A DNA stretch of 11,205 nucleotides. It comes from Chloroflexota bacterium (GTDB lineage: Bacteria; Chloroflexota; UBA4733). The DNA is taken from positions 1 to 11,205 of the forward strand of contig JAICXR010000071.1 of the NCBI GenBank assembly GCA_025980355.1, given 5' to 3'. Both the position numbers and the translations under genes were made by a program. The notes beneath the pieces were generated by a model, which saw nothing but the letters and a program-made list of their open reading frames with translations, was not told the DNA's origin and did not search any database. Position 1 is the stretch's first letter. The number at the start of each line of letters is the position of its first letter. Positions 5,720 to 11,205 of the stretch are shown here, piece after piece.

Positions 5720-6612
5720 CCGGCGCGCGCCCGCTCCAACCGAACGACGTGCCCCGGCTGCATCTCCGCTACGATAGCCTGTTCACGCGGGTGACGTTGC
5801 AGGAGCACGTGCGCGATCATCCCGGTCTCGCCTGGACGAACGATCACTACGAATACGTGGTGGCCGCGCGCTGGAAGTCCCGGGACGCCATCGGCGATAT
5901 CCTGGAGTTGAGCGGCCCGGGGGGAGGCTTCCGCGGCCTCTTGCCGTCGGCCCTGCGCGATAGCCAGTGGCCGGAACGGCGCGCCGCCCTGATCGAAGGC
6001 CTCCTGGGCGGCCTCCGGCAGCGGGGCTGTTCGCTGGTGCTGGTCGGGGAGAAGGAGGCCGCGCGTAGCCTGCAGCCCTTCCTGGCCCTCGGCTTCGAGC
6101 CGGTGGAGGACATCGTGTATTACCGGAAGGCGGACAGCCGTGTGCCGCGCCCGTCGTCCCGCTTGACGTTGCGCCCATTGCGCTTCGCCGATATTCCCGA
6201 CCTCGTCGAACTGGAACAACGGGTGTTCCCCTGGCTGTGGTGGTACGGCGACGACGAATGGTACTTGATCACCCTGCTGGCGGACGTCGAAACGAACCTC
6301 GCCTTGCTGGACGGCCGGCTGGTTGGCTATGAGACGCACACGGTCCGCGGCGACCACGGCCACCTGGACCGCCTGGGGATCGACCCGGCGGTCCAGGGCC
6401 AGGGCCTGGGCGAGGAGCTGCTGCTGCTGGCGACACGCCGCATCGGGCAACTGGGTGGCAAAGAGGTCGGCCTCTCCACGCAGCGCGACAATATGCGCGC
6501 CCGGCGCCTGTACGAGAAATATGGCTTCCAGGTCATGAGCCGCGGTTTACGGTATTACGGTCGCGTCCTCGACCCGGCCGCGGAAGACTTGCTGGCCAGA
6601 CCCCGCGCTTGA
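5716..6612 (+). CDS. Tandem GNAT-family N-acetyltransferase
   Basis: Transfers an acetyl group from acetyl-CoA to an unknown amine. The C-terminal half (about 149-284) is a complete GNAT domain. It has 'LTLRPLRFADIPDLVELE', then 'LGIDPAVQGQGLG' with the acetyl-CoA loop Q227-x-x-G230-x-G232, then 'LSTQRDNMRARRLYEKYGF'. The N-terminal half (about 5-137) repeats the outline: 'RPLQPNDVPRLHLRY' at the front and 'FLALGFEPVEDIVYYRK' at the back. It lacks the Q-x-x-G-x-G loop, so it looks like a degenerate second GNAT fold. The protein is 298 residues and cytoplasmic. GTG 5716 overlaps the stop of the binding protein (GTGA), so the two are translationally coupled. The stop lies 22 bases from that of the convergent 6635 gene. 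Confidence 0.88.
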   Translation: MTGARPLQPNDVPRLHLRYDSLFTRVTLQEHVRDHPGLAWTNDHYEYVVAARWKSRDAIGDILELSGPGGGFRGLLPSALRDSQWPERRAALIEGLLGGLRQRGCSLVLVGEKEAARSLQPFLALGFEPVEDIVYYRKADSRVPRPSSRLTLRPLRFADIPDLVELEQRVFPWLWWYGDDEWYLITLLADVETNLALLDGRLVGYETHTVRGDHGHLDRLGIDPAVQGQGLGEELLLLATRRIGQLGGKEVGLSTQRDNMRARRLYEKYGFQVMSRGLRYYGRVLDPAAEDLLARPRA

Positions 6613-6634
6613 CCCACGTGCGACGTTACGGCGG

Positions 6635-7123
6635 TCAGGGGCGTCCGGCGGTCCGGCGCGCGCGGGTGGCGGCGAGCCACGCGGAGCGCGCTTGTTCCAT
6701 GTCCGCCAGGCGCACGCCTCCATGGTTGCCGGCGCAGACGCAGCGCGCGATGACGCCTTCGCTGTCCTGGTCGTCGCCGGTCTCGAAGGCCACGCAGCGC
6801 TGGCGGTCGATCCAACTGCCCATCAACCGGAGCGCCAGCTCATAACGCCCGGGCGCCGCATCCGGGCGACCCGTGCCCCGGCGGCCGCGGGCTTCCCGCG
6901 CAATCTGCGTCAACTCGTCGATGGCGTACCGGCGACCGATGGGGACGCCACCCGCTCCCCGGCGGCGCTCGCCCTCGACGACGAGGGCAGCATTCGGACG
7001 ATAGCGGAGCCGGACATTGCGTAGGCCGTCGGTATCCAACTCGTGGCCGAGGGCCCGCAACCGGTCGGTCCAGGTGGCGCCCGGCGGCGTCTCCTCTTCC
7101 ACTGCGTGTGGTGCTGCGTCCAC
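6635..7123 (-). CDS. Unrecognised 162-residue protein
   Basis: I do not recognise this protein. It starts at GTG 7123, supported by AGGACAGGG just upstream. A -10-like TATGAT at 7210-7205 would give a leader of about 75 bases. The N-terminal part suggests an alpha-beta fold ('DRLRALGHELDTDGL', then 'VRLRYRPNAALVVEGE'). A middle helix ('YAIDELTQIAREARGRRG') and a Cys/His-containing stretch near the end ('IARCVCAGNHGG') follow. No membrane segment or signal peptide is present. The gene is divergent from the macro-domain gene and convergent with the acetyltransferase. The opposite strand has long open readings too, but the start signals and amino acid make-up favour this one. It could be a conserved protein of this lineage. 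Confidence 0.65.
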   Translation of the reverse strand: MDAAPHAVEEETPPGATWTDRLRALGHELDTDGLRNVRLRYRPNAALVVEGERRRGAGGVPIGRRYAIDELTQIAREARGRRGTGRPDAAPGRYELALRLMGSWIDRQRCVAFETGDDQDSEGVIARCVCAGNHGGVRLADMEQARSAWLAATRARRTAGRP

Positions 7124-7204
7124 GATCCCTGTCCTTCCCGAATACGCGTCCCGCTCGCGGCCACCTCCCGCCGATGTCGTCGCGGTAGTGCGGCGACATC
7201 CCCT

Positions 7205-7210
7205 ATCATA
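7205..7210 (-). promoter_or_regulatory. Possible -10 (TATGAT) for the 162-residue protein gene
   Basis: TATGAT on the minus strand is close to the consensus TATAAT. It sits between the divergent 6635-7123 and macro-domain genes and would direct transcription toward 7123. No -35 is recognisable. On the plus strand a CACAAT at 7253-7258 is a weaker candidate -10 for the macro-domain gene. Confidence 0.35.
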
Positions 7211-7302
7211 GCCGCGTCGGCGCGGTATGCGCGCCCATTATCGCCTGAGCGGCACAATCGGCGCTCAACGCCGTGCCCTCGATCGGAAAGGACACCAGAA
7301 CC

Positions 7303-7845
7303 ATGCGCGAGCTGCACGCCAGCGGCGGCGGGTTGCACCTGATCCAAGGAGACATCACGAAGCTCGCCGTCGACGCAATCGTCAATGCCGCCAACTCCAG
7401 CCTGCTCGGCGGCGGCGGTGTCGATGGAGCCATTCACGCCGCTGGCGGCCCGGCGATCCTTGCGGAGTGCCGGCGACTCGGCGGTTGCCCGACGGGCGAA
7501 GCGCGCGTCACCACGGCCGGCAAACTGCCGGCCCGCTACGTCATCCACACGGTCGGTCCGATCTGGCGGGGCGGCTACGCCGGGGAAGCAGACCTGCTCG
7601 CCTCCGCCTATCGGAACAGTCTGGCCATCGCCAAAGAACTCCAGGTCGCCAGCGTCGCCTTCCCATCGATCTCGACGGGTGTCTATGGCTACCCGATCGA
7701 GCAGGCCGCCCCGATCGCGCTTGCTACCACCCTGGAAGCGCTACAGGAGCCGGGGTCCCTGCGCGACATCACGTTCGTGCTCTTCAGCGCCAGCGACCTG
7801 CGCGTCTACGAAGCCGCCCTGGCCGAAGCCGCTCCGCGGCCGTAG
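7303..7845 (+). CDS. Macro-domain protein, probable O-acetyl-ADP-ribose deacetylase / ADP-ribosyl hydrolase
   Basis: Macro domains bind ADP-ribose; the bacterial YmdB-like group deacetylates O-acetyl-ADP-ribose or removes ADP-ribose from targets. All key elements are present in 180 residues: 'QGDIT' at 15-19, 'AIVNAANSSLLGGGGVDGAIH' spanning 25-45 (N28, N31 and D41 near the ribose), 'ARYVIHTVGP' at 77-86, and the phosphate loop 'SISTGVYGYP' at 122-131. Length is normal for a single-domain macro protein. ATG 7303 has GGAAAGGA 9 bases upstream; an earlier in-frame start at 7273 adds ten non-conserved residues and is rejected. A hairpin follows 2 bases after the stop. No ADP-ribosyltransferase (toxin partner) gene is in the window. 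Confidence 0.93.
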   Translation: MRELHASGGGLHLIQGDITKLAVDAIVNAANSSLLGGGGVDGAIHAAGGPAILAECRRLGGCPTGEARVTTAGKLPARYVIHTVGPIWRGGYAGEADLLASAYRNSLAIAKELQVASVAFPSISTGVYGYPIEQAAPIALATTLEALQEPGSLRDITFVLFSASDLRVYEAALAEAAPRP

Positions 7846-7847
7846 CA

Positions 7848-7866
7848 CGCTCCACCCGGGGGAGCG
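7848..7866 (+). terminator. Hairpin after the macro-domain gene
   Basis: CGCTCC and GGAGCG form a 6-bp stem around a 7-base loop, beginning 2 bases after the stop codon. No U-run follows, so it would be a weak or factor-assisted terminator. It sits just before the -35 of the tRNA promoter, which suits a boundary. Confidence 0.4.
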
Positions 7867-7870
7867 CCGC

Positions 7871-7900
7871 TTGACCGGTCGCCGCCGGCAGGGGTAGCAT
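7871..7900 (+). promoter_or_regulatory. tRNA-Ala promoter
   Basis: TTGACC (7871-7876), an 18-base spacer and TAGCAT (7895-7900) form a recognisable housekeeping promoter. It ends 9 bases before the tRNA, so the primary transcript would have almost no 5' leader. This is the best -35/-10 pair in the window. Confidence 0.65.
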
Positions 7901-7909
7901 GCGGCCATC

Positions 7910-7982
7910 GGGGCTGTAGCTCAATTGGGAGAGCATCGCCTTTGCACGGCGGAGGTTTGGGGTTCGAGCCCCCACAGCTCCA
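7910..7982 (+). tRNA. tRNA-Ala (anticodon UGC)
   Basis: A full 73-base cloverleaf can be drawn. The acceptor stem GGGGCTG/CAGCTCC has one G-U pair. The D arm is GCTC/GAGC. The anticodon stem TCGCC/GGCGG carries loop TTTGCAC, giving anticodon TGC. The variable loop is AGGTT, the T arm is TGGGG/CCCCA around TTCGAGC, and the discriminator is A. The 3' CCA is not encoded (CAG follows), so it must be added by nucleotidyltransferase. UGC reads GCA and, by wobble, other alanine codons. Confidence 0.96.
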
Positions 7983-7993
7983 CAGGATCTGGC

Positions 7994-8023
7994 AACGAGA
8001 GGCGATGCGCCCCGCAGCTCGTT
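7994..8023 (+). terminator. Possible hairpin ending the tRNA transcript
   Basis: AACGAG (7994-7999) pairs with CTCGTT (8018-8023), enclosing a small GGCG-ATG-CGCC stem-loop. TTTGG follows, so there is only a short T-run. It lies between the tRNA and the HEAT-repeat gene and may end or process the tRNA transcript. The evidence is weak. Confidence 0.25.
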
Positions 8024-8052
8024 TGGCTGTCCTTCGGGCCGGAGGATGGTGA

Positions 8053-9348
8053 ATGGTGAAGTCTCCCCGGAAGGGCAGCCGGCAGGTATCGCCCGCTGTC
8101 GCGCCTGCGGCGGTGGCTGCGCTGGTGGCGCTGCTGCGCGACCTGCCGCCTTCCGCCGAGGCTGATACGGTGCGCGCCGCCGTCGGCGCCGCCGGTGACG
8201 CCGTGCTGCCGGCGACCCGGGCCCTGGCCAGCGCCGGCGACGCCGACGCGATCGCTGCCCTCGCCGCCCTCGTGACGGTTCCCGAATTCGCGCTGCCGGC
8301 CATTGAGGCGCTGGGTCACATCCACGATGAGGGCGCCGTGCAAATTCTCCGGCAAGTCGCGGCCGCCCCCTCCGGCAAGGCCGAAGGCAAGGCTGCCCGG
8401 CGGGCCCTGCACGCTCTGGCCGGCGCGGGAATGACCGTCGAGGTACCCCGTCCCGCCGCTAGTCAGGCGCTCTTCCAGCCGCCTCCGGCCGATGGCGTCG
8501 CCTGGAGCGGTGCCCTCGGTGGGCCGATCGGCGCCGAGGGCAGTCGCTCGCTCCTTCTCGGGCAGAAACGACTGCCCGTCGGCGCGGCCACCGCCATCGC
8601 CGTCGTCAATGAAGACGGCGGCATATTGTACTTCCAGACGGCTCCCCAGACCCACCGGCAACTGGACAAAGACTGGCAGATCTTCCTGGACGAGCGCCCG
8701 GAGACGATGGCGCAGGAGATCCCCTTTCCGTACGCCCAATGGCTCTTGGGCGAAGCAGCCGACCGCATGACGGCGGCCGGACTGGAGGTGCCGGAAGAGT
8801 TCACCGATTGGCTGGAGTTCTCCGGCGGGCGACCCGCCGACGTTTCTGTCCGGTTCATCTACGACGAAGCCAGCGTCGACCCAGCGTCGCCGCCCCCGGT
8901 CTCCGCCTCCAGCGCCGAGGCGCTCCTGGAGGAGCCGGAGATCGCGCCCTGGGTGTTGCCGTTCGACGCCGTTTCCGCTTACGGCGCGGAGTTACTGAGC
9001 GCCCGCAACTCCCCGATTGTGCTCAGTGAGGCCGCCGAACTGGGCCGCGAACACCAGATCGCCGCCCGTGCCGCCAACGAGCAGTTCGGTGCCGAACAGC
9101 GCAACACCTACCAGCGCCGCCTGGAGGAGACCGCCCTGCTCTTCCTCCGCAGCGGTCGGGAAGCGCGGGCGCAAGCGGCGCTGGCGACCGCCATCGCCCT
9201 GGGCGATACCACGCAGTCGCCGGCCGAGATTCCGTTTGTCGTCGCCCTCACGCGACGGGCGATCGAGGCCGCCGCCGAGGTCGAAGCGCCCACCAGCAGC
9301 GAAGGTCAGGCGGCACGCGCGATGCTGTACGGCGCGGAGGGGGAGTAG
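8053..9348 (+). CDS. HEAT-repeat protein of unknown function
   Basis: Function not recognised. The 431-residue product begins with about 110 residues of short Ala/Leu-rich helical repeats of HEAT type ('ALPAIEALGHIHDEGAVQIL' is the clearest unit, 79-98), normally a protein-binding surface. A Pro-containing linker follows (about 130-145). Next comes a mixed region of about 150 residues with beta-like stretches ('ATAIAVVNEDGGILYFQT') and 'WLLGEAADRMTAAGLEVPEEF'. The rest is helical, with 'NTYQRRLEETALLFLRSGRE' followed by an Ala-rich helix pair. No signal peptide or membrane segment is seen. ATG 8053 has GGAGG 7 bases upstream. It follows tRNA-Ala and converges on the oxidoreductase gene with a 33-base gap, so it appears to stand alone. 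Confidence 0.85.
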   Translation: MVKSPRKGSRQVSPAVAPAAVAALVALLRDLPPSAEADTVRAAVGAAGDAVLPATRALASAGDADAIAALAALVTVPEFALPAIEALGHIHDEGAVQILRQVAAAPSGKAEGKAARRALHALAGAGMTVEVPRPAASQALFQPPPADGVAWSGALGGPIGAEGSRSLLLGQKRLPVGAATAIAVVNEDGGILYFQTAPQTHRQLDKDWQIFLDERPETMAQEIPFPYAQWLLGEAADRMTAAGLEVPEEFTDWLEFSGGRPADVSVRFIYDEASVDPASPPPVSASSAEALLEEPEIAPWVLPFDAVSAYGAELLSARNSPIVLSEAAELGREHQIAARAANEQFGAEQRNTYQRRLEETALLFLRSGREARAQAALATAIALGDTTQSPAEIPFVVALTRRAIEAAAEVEAPTSSEGQAARAMLYGAEGE

Positions 9349-9381
9349 CGGCCGCGTCGTCCGGTGCACGTAGACACGCCA

Positions 9382-10533
9382 TTAGAACGTCGTCTCCAGT
9401 TCCTGCGTTTGCCCGGTCGCCGCCGCCTCGGCGGCCTTGACCATGATCTCCAGGCTGTGCCGCGCCAGCGTGCCGCTCGGGATTGGTGGCGTACCCGTGC
9501 GGATGCAGTCTACGAAGTGGCCGAGGCTGGTCAGCCGGGGGCTGCTGAACTCGCGGCCGCCGCTGATCGAGCCGGGCAACGCCTGGTGACCGGTGGTGCG
9601 CGTGGGTATCTCCCAGTGCATCGCCGCGTCGCCGGCGCCGGGGCGCTCCAGGACGCCGCCGGAGGAGAAACGCATGTAGCCGGCTTGCGGCGCGTTCACC
9701 AGGATCGTGCCCTGGGAGCCGTAGACCTCCAGGGCGGGCGACAGTTGGGCCACCGTGCAGTAGTTGGTGATGATGCTGGCCAGCGCCCCATTGCGCATCT
9801 GGAGCGTGAGGAGGGCATTATCGACGATGTCCGGGCGCAGCGGGGCATTGTTGATCAATCGCTCCTCGACACTGCGCGTGTAGACGGCGGTGACGCGCGC
9901 CGCCGGGCCCGCCACGCCGAGCACCCAGGTCAGGGCGTGGACGCCCATGTCGAAGATCACGCTGCCCCCGTGCTCCTGGAAATAGAACCAGGGGCGGTCC
10001 GGCGGCCCGGCGTGCGCCGAGCGCGACACCACTAGGCAGGGCTGGCCGATCCGGCCGGCGGCGATGTCCTGGCGAACCTGATCCGCATACGGGTGCATGA
10101 CGTGGGGCGGCTCGCACTGGAGGACGAGGTGGCGCCGCTCCGCCTCGGCGATCAGTTGATCGGCCTCGGCCAGACTGGTCGCCATCGGCTTCTGGACGAG
10201 CACGTGCTTGCCGGCGCGCAAGGCGGCCAGGGCGAGCTCGGCGTGGGTGCCGATGGTGGTCGCCACGACGACGGCCGCGAGACCGGGATGGGCGAGGAGG
10301 GCGCGATGGTCGGCGTAGGCGGTGGCACCGGCCTCCGCCGCCAGGGCCTCGGCCTTCTCCGGAACGGCATCGGCGATCGCCACCAGCCGTACGGCCGACG
10401 AGGCCAGGGCCCGGGCCGCCCCGACGTACATGCCGCGCGCGATGGCGCCGGCGCCGATCAGTCCGATATCTAACGTTGCTGCCACCGGTGCGGCTCCCCC
10501 TGCGTCGTTGCCCGGCGCCTGTCCGCTCGTCAC
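9382..10533 (-). CDS. Gfo/Idh/MocA-family NAD(P)-dependent oxidoreductase
   Basis: Dehydrogenase-type enzyme acting on sugars, inositols or similar polyols in the cytoplasm; the exact substrate cannot be read. The N-terminal Rossmann fold shows GLIGAGAIA at 24-32 and an acidic residue after the second strand (IAD at 53-55). The catalytic K-P motif appears as QKP at 114-116, where EKP is commonest. The C-terminal domain contains 'GGSVIFDMGVH' at 189-199, whose D195-x-x-x-H199 fits the family's catalytic pattern. The product is 383 residues, typical in size. GTG 10533 has GGAAGG close upstream, and TTGCCG/TACACT form its promoter, with a leader of only about 7 bases. The first 20 residues are a poorly conserved extension, so a later start is possible. 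It is divergent from the mutase gene. Confidence 0.92.
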   Translation of the reverse strand: MTSGQAPGNDAGGAAPVAATLDIGLIGAGAIARGMYVGAARALASSAVRLVAIADAVPEKAEALAAEAGATAYADHRALLAHPGLAAVVVATTIGTHAELALAALRAGKHVLVQKPMATSLAEADQLIAEAERRHLVLQCEPPHVMHPYADQVRQDIAAGRIGQPCLVVSRSAHAGPPDRPWFYFQEHGGSVIFDMGVHALTWVLGVAGPAARVTAVYTRSVEERLINNAPLRPDIVDNALLTLQMRNGALASIITNYCTVAQLSPALEVYGSQGTILVNAPQAGYMRFSSGGVLERPGAGDAAMHWEIPTRTTGHQALPGSISGGREFSSPRLTSLGHFVDCIRTGTPPIPSGTLARHSLEIMVKAAEAAATGQTQELETTF

Positions 10534-10546
10534 GCGCCTTCCGGCT

Positions 10547-10576
10547 AGTGTAGAGCCTGACCGCCACCGACGGCAA
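10547..10576 (-). promoter_or_regulatory. Promoter of the Gfo/Idh/MocA oxidoreductase gene
   Basis: On the minus strand TTGCCG (10576-10571), 18 bases and TACACT (10552-10547) form a plausible housekeeping promoter. Transcription would begin near 10540, leaving room only for the ribosome site before GTG 10533. It is back to back with the mutase promoter at 10596. Confidence 0.5.
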
Positions 10577-10595
10577 TGCCCGGCGGCACGCGAAC

Positions 10596-10604
10596 TGCTA
10601 GAAT
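10596..10604 (+). promoter_or_regulatory. Extended -10 promoter of the phosphomannomutase gene
   Basis: TGC followed by TAGAAT, an extended -10 with no good -35. The start of transcription near 10611 gives a leader of about 21 bases containing a G-rich ribosome site (AAAGGGGGGG) before ATG 10632. Confidence 0.5.
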
Positions 10605-10631
10605 CCAGCGACGAAAGGGGGGGCCTGGCCC

Positions 10632-11205
10632 ATGGCGATCAATCCGGCGATCTTCAAAGAGTACGACGTGCGCGGCACCTATCCCGACCAACTGAACGAT
10701 GACGCCGCCTATGCCGTGGCGCGCGCCTTCGTTGCCGAGCTTGGCGTGGCGCAGGTCGCGGTCGGTCGGGACATGCGGCTGTCCTCGCCGTCCATCGCCG
10801 CCGCCGCCATCCGTGGCGTCGTCGACCAGGGAGCCGAGGCGGTCGACCTGGGGATGACGAGTTCGGACGAGCTCTATTTTGCGGTCGGCCACTTCGGCTA
10901 CCAGTCAGGCGTGATGATCACGGCCTCCCATAATCCCGGCAACTACAACGGCCTCAAGTTCTGCTTGAAGGACGCCGTGCCGGTGAGCAGCCAGACCGGA
11001 CTGAACCGGGTGCGCGGTATGGTGCTCGCCGACACCATACCGGCGGGTCGCGCCGGCGGCAAGGTGACGAAGGTCGACGCGCTGCCGGGGTACATCGAGC
11101 GCATGCACACGTTCATCCACAAGGGCGACCTCAAGGGGTTGCGGGTCGCCGTGGACGCCGGCAACGGCATGGCCGGCATGATCATACCGGCGGTGTTCGC
11201 CGGGC
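10632..11205 (+). CDS. Phosphomannomutase/phosphoglucomutase, C-terminus beyond window
   Basis: Interconverts hexose 6- and 1-phosphates through a phosphoserine, feeding nucleotide-sugar and envelope polysaccharide synthesis. The 191 visible residues cover the first domain and the start of the second. 'FKEYDVRG' is at 8-15, 'VGRDMR' at 44-49, and the active-site loop 'MITASHNP' is at 95-102 with catalytic Ser 99. 'YNGLKF' follows, then 'VAVDAGNGMAG' opens domain 2. Members are usually about 450-470 residues, so more than half is missing. Whether the enzyme prefers mannose or glucose cannot be told, because the sugar-specificity loop lies in the missing part. The gene is divergent from the oxidoreductase. 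Confidence 0.94.
   Translation, partial: MAINPAIFKEYDVRGTYPDQLNDDAAYAVARAFVAELGVAQVAVGRDMRLSSPSIAAAAIRGVVDQGAEAVDLGMTSSDELYFAVGHFGYQSGVMITASHNPGNYNGLKFCLKDAVPVSSQTGLNRVRGMVLADTIPAGRAGGKVTKVDALPGYIERMHTFIHKGDLKGLRVAVDAGNGMAGMIIPAVFAG

Noticed and set aside
7303..7845. Macro-domain gene as the antitoxin of a DarTG-like toxin-antitoxin pair
   Set aside because: No ADP-ribosyltransferase gene lies next to it, and the sequence fits a stand-alone YmdB-like macro protein.
7848..8023. tRNA-associated integration site or mobile element boundary
   Set aside because: No integrase, no direct repeat of the tRNA 3' end and no change in base composition were seen on either side of tRNA-Ala.
7921..8739. 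272-codon minus-strand reading across the tRNA and the HEAT-repeat gene
   Set aside because: It runs through the tRNA-Ala gene and opposite a gene with a good ribosome site and recognisable repeats, so it is a shadow.
9364..10035. Plus-strand reading of 223 codons opposite the oxidoreductase
   Set aside because: The opposite strand carries all Gfo/Idh/MocA motifs; this reading has only low-complexity Arg/Ala/Gly content.
10192..10194. QKP instead of EKP in the oxidoreductase as a sign of inactivation
   Set aside because: The catalytic Lys and the D-x-x-x-H motif are intact, and Gln at this place also occurs in active family members, so loss of function is not supported.
1..11205. CRISPR arrays, insertion sequences and tandem repeats
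   Set aside because: Reading through the window I found no regularly spaced repeats, transposase motifs or long terminal inverted repeats.

Overview
The window is GC-rich, densely coded bacterial chromosome with housekeeping and metabolic genes. It contains no phage, IS, CRISPR or plasmid signature. The best guess is a member of Chloroflexota, perhaps Thermomicrobia-like. The reasons are the Thr/Pro/Ala-rich linker after the lipobox of the peptide-binding lipoprotein, the DivIC/FtsB protein with a long Ala/Pro tail ending in a Trp-rich motif, and the overall protein style. This placement is an inference from sequence flavour, with no search behind it.

Layout. (1) 1-783: a 5'-truncated-at-window-edge glycerophosphodiester phosphodiesterase on the minus strand, divergent from a 71-residue two-helix membrane protein. 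(2) 781-4406, all minus strand, read right to left: SprT-like zinc metalloprotease, RNA 2',3'-cyclic phosphodiesterase (ThpR), FtsB/DivIC-like division protein (start overlaps the thpR stop), SecG, and a family 5 peptide-binding lipoprotein whose start overlaps the secG end. (3) 4655-6612, plus strand: a membrane-anchored Leu/Ile/Val-type binding protein and, with a 4-nt GTGA overlap, a tandem GNAT acetyltransferase. (4) 6635-7845: an unrecognised 162-residue protein on the minus strand, divergent from a macro-domain ADP-ribose hydrolase. (5) 7871-9348: tRNA-Ala(UGC) with its own promoter, then a HEAT-repeat protein of unknown function. (6) 9382-11205: a Gfo/Idh/MocA oxidoreductase divergent from a phosphomannomutase/phosphoglucomutase that runs off the right edge.

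How genes fit together. The FtsB-SecG-lipoprotein stretch is envelope-related (division, secretion, solute capture), with RNA end-processing (ThpR) coupled upstream. Two solute-binding proteins are present without permease or ATPase genes nearby. The most unusual pairing is the anchored binding protein translationally coupled to a two-domain acetyltransferase, which suggests a sensing or small-molecule modification module. Several intergenic regions carry readable promoters, three with the same extended -10 pattern (TGC followed by TAnnnT). I see no clear new defence or mobile system; the findings are candidates of moderate interest.
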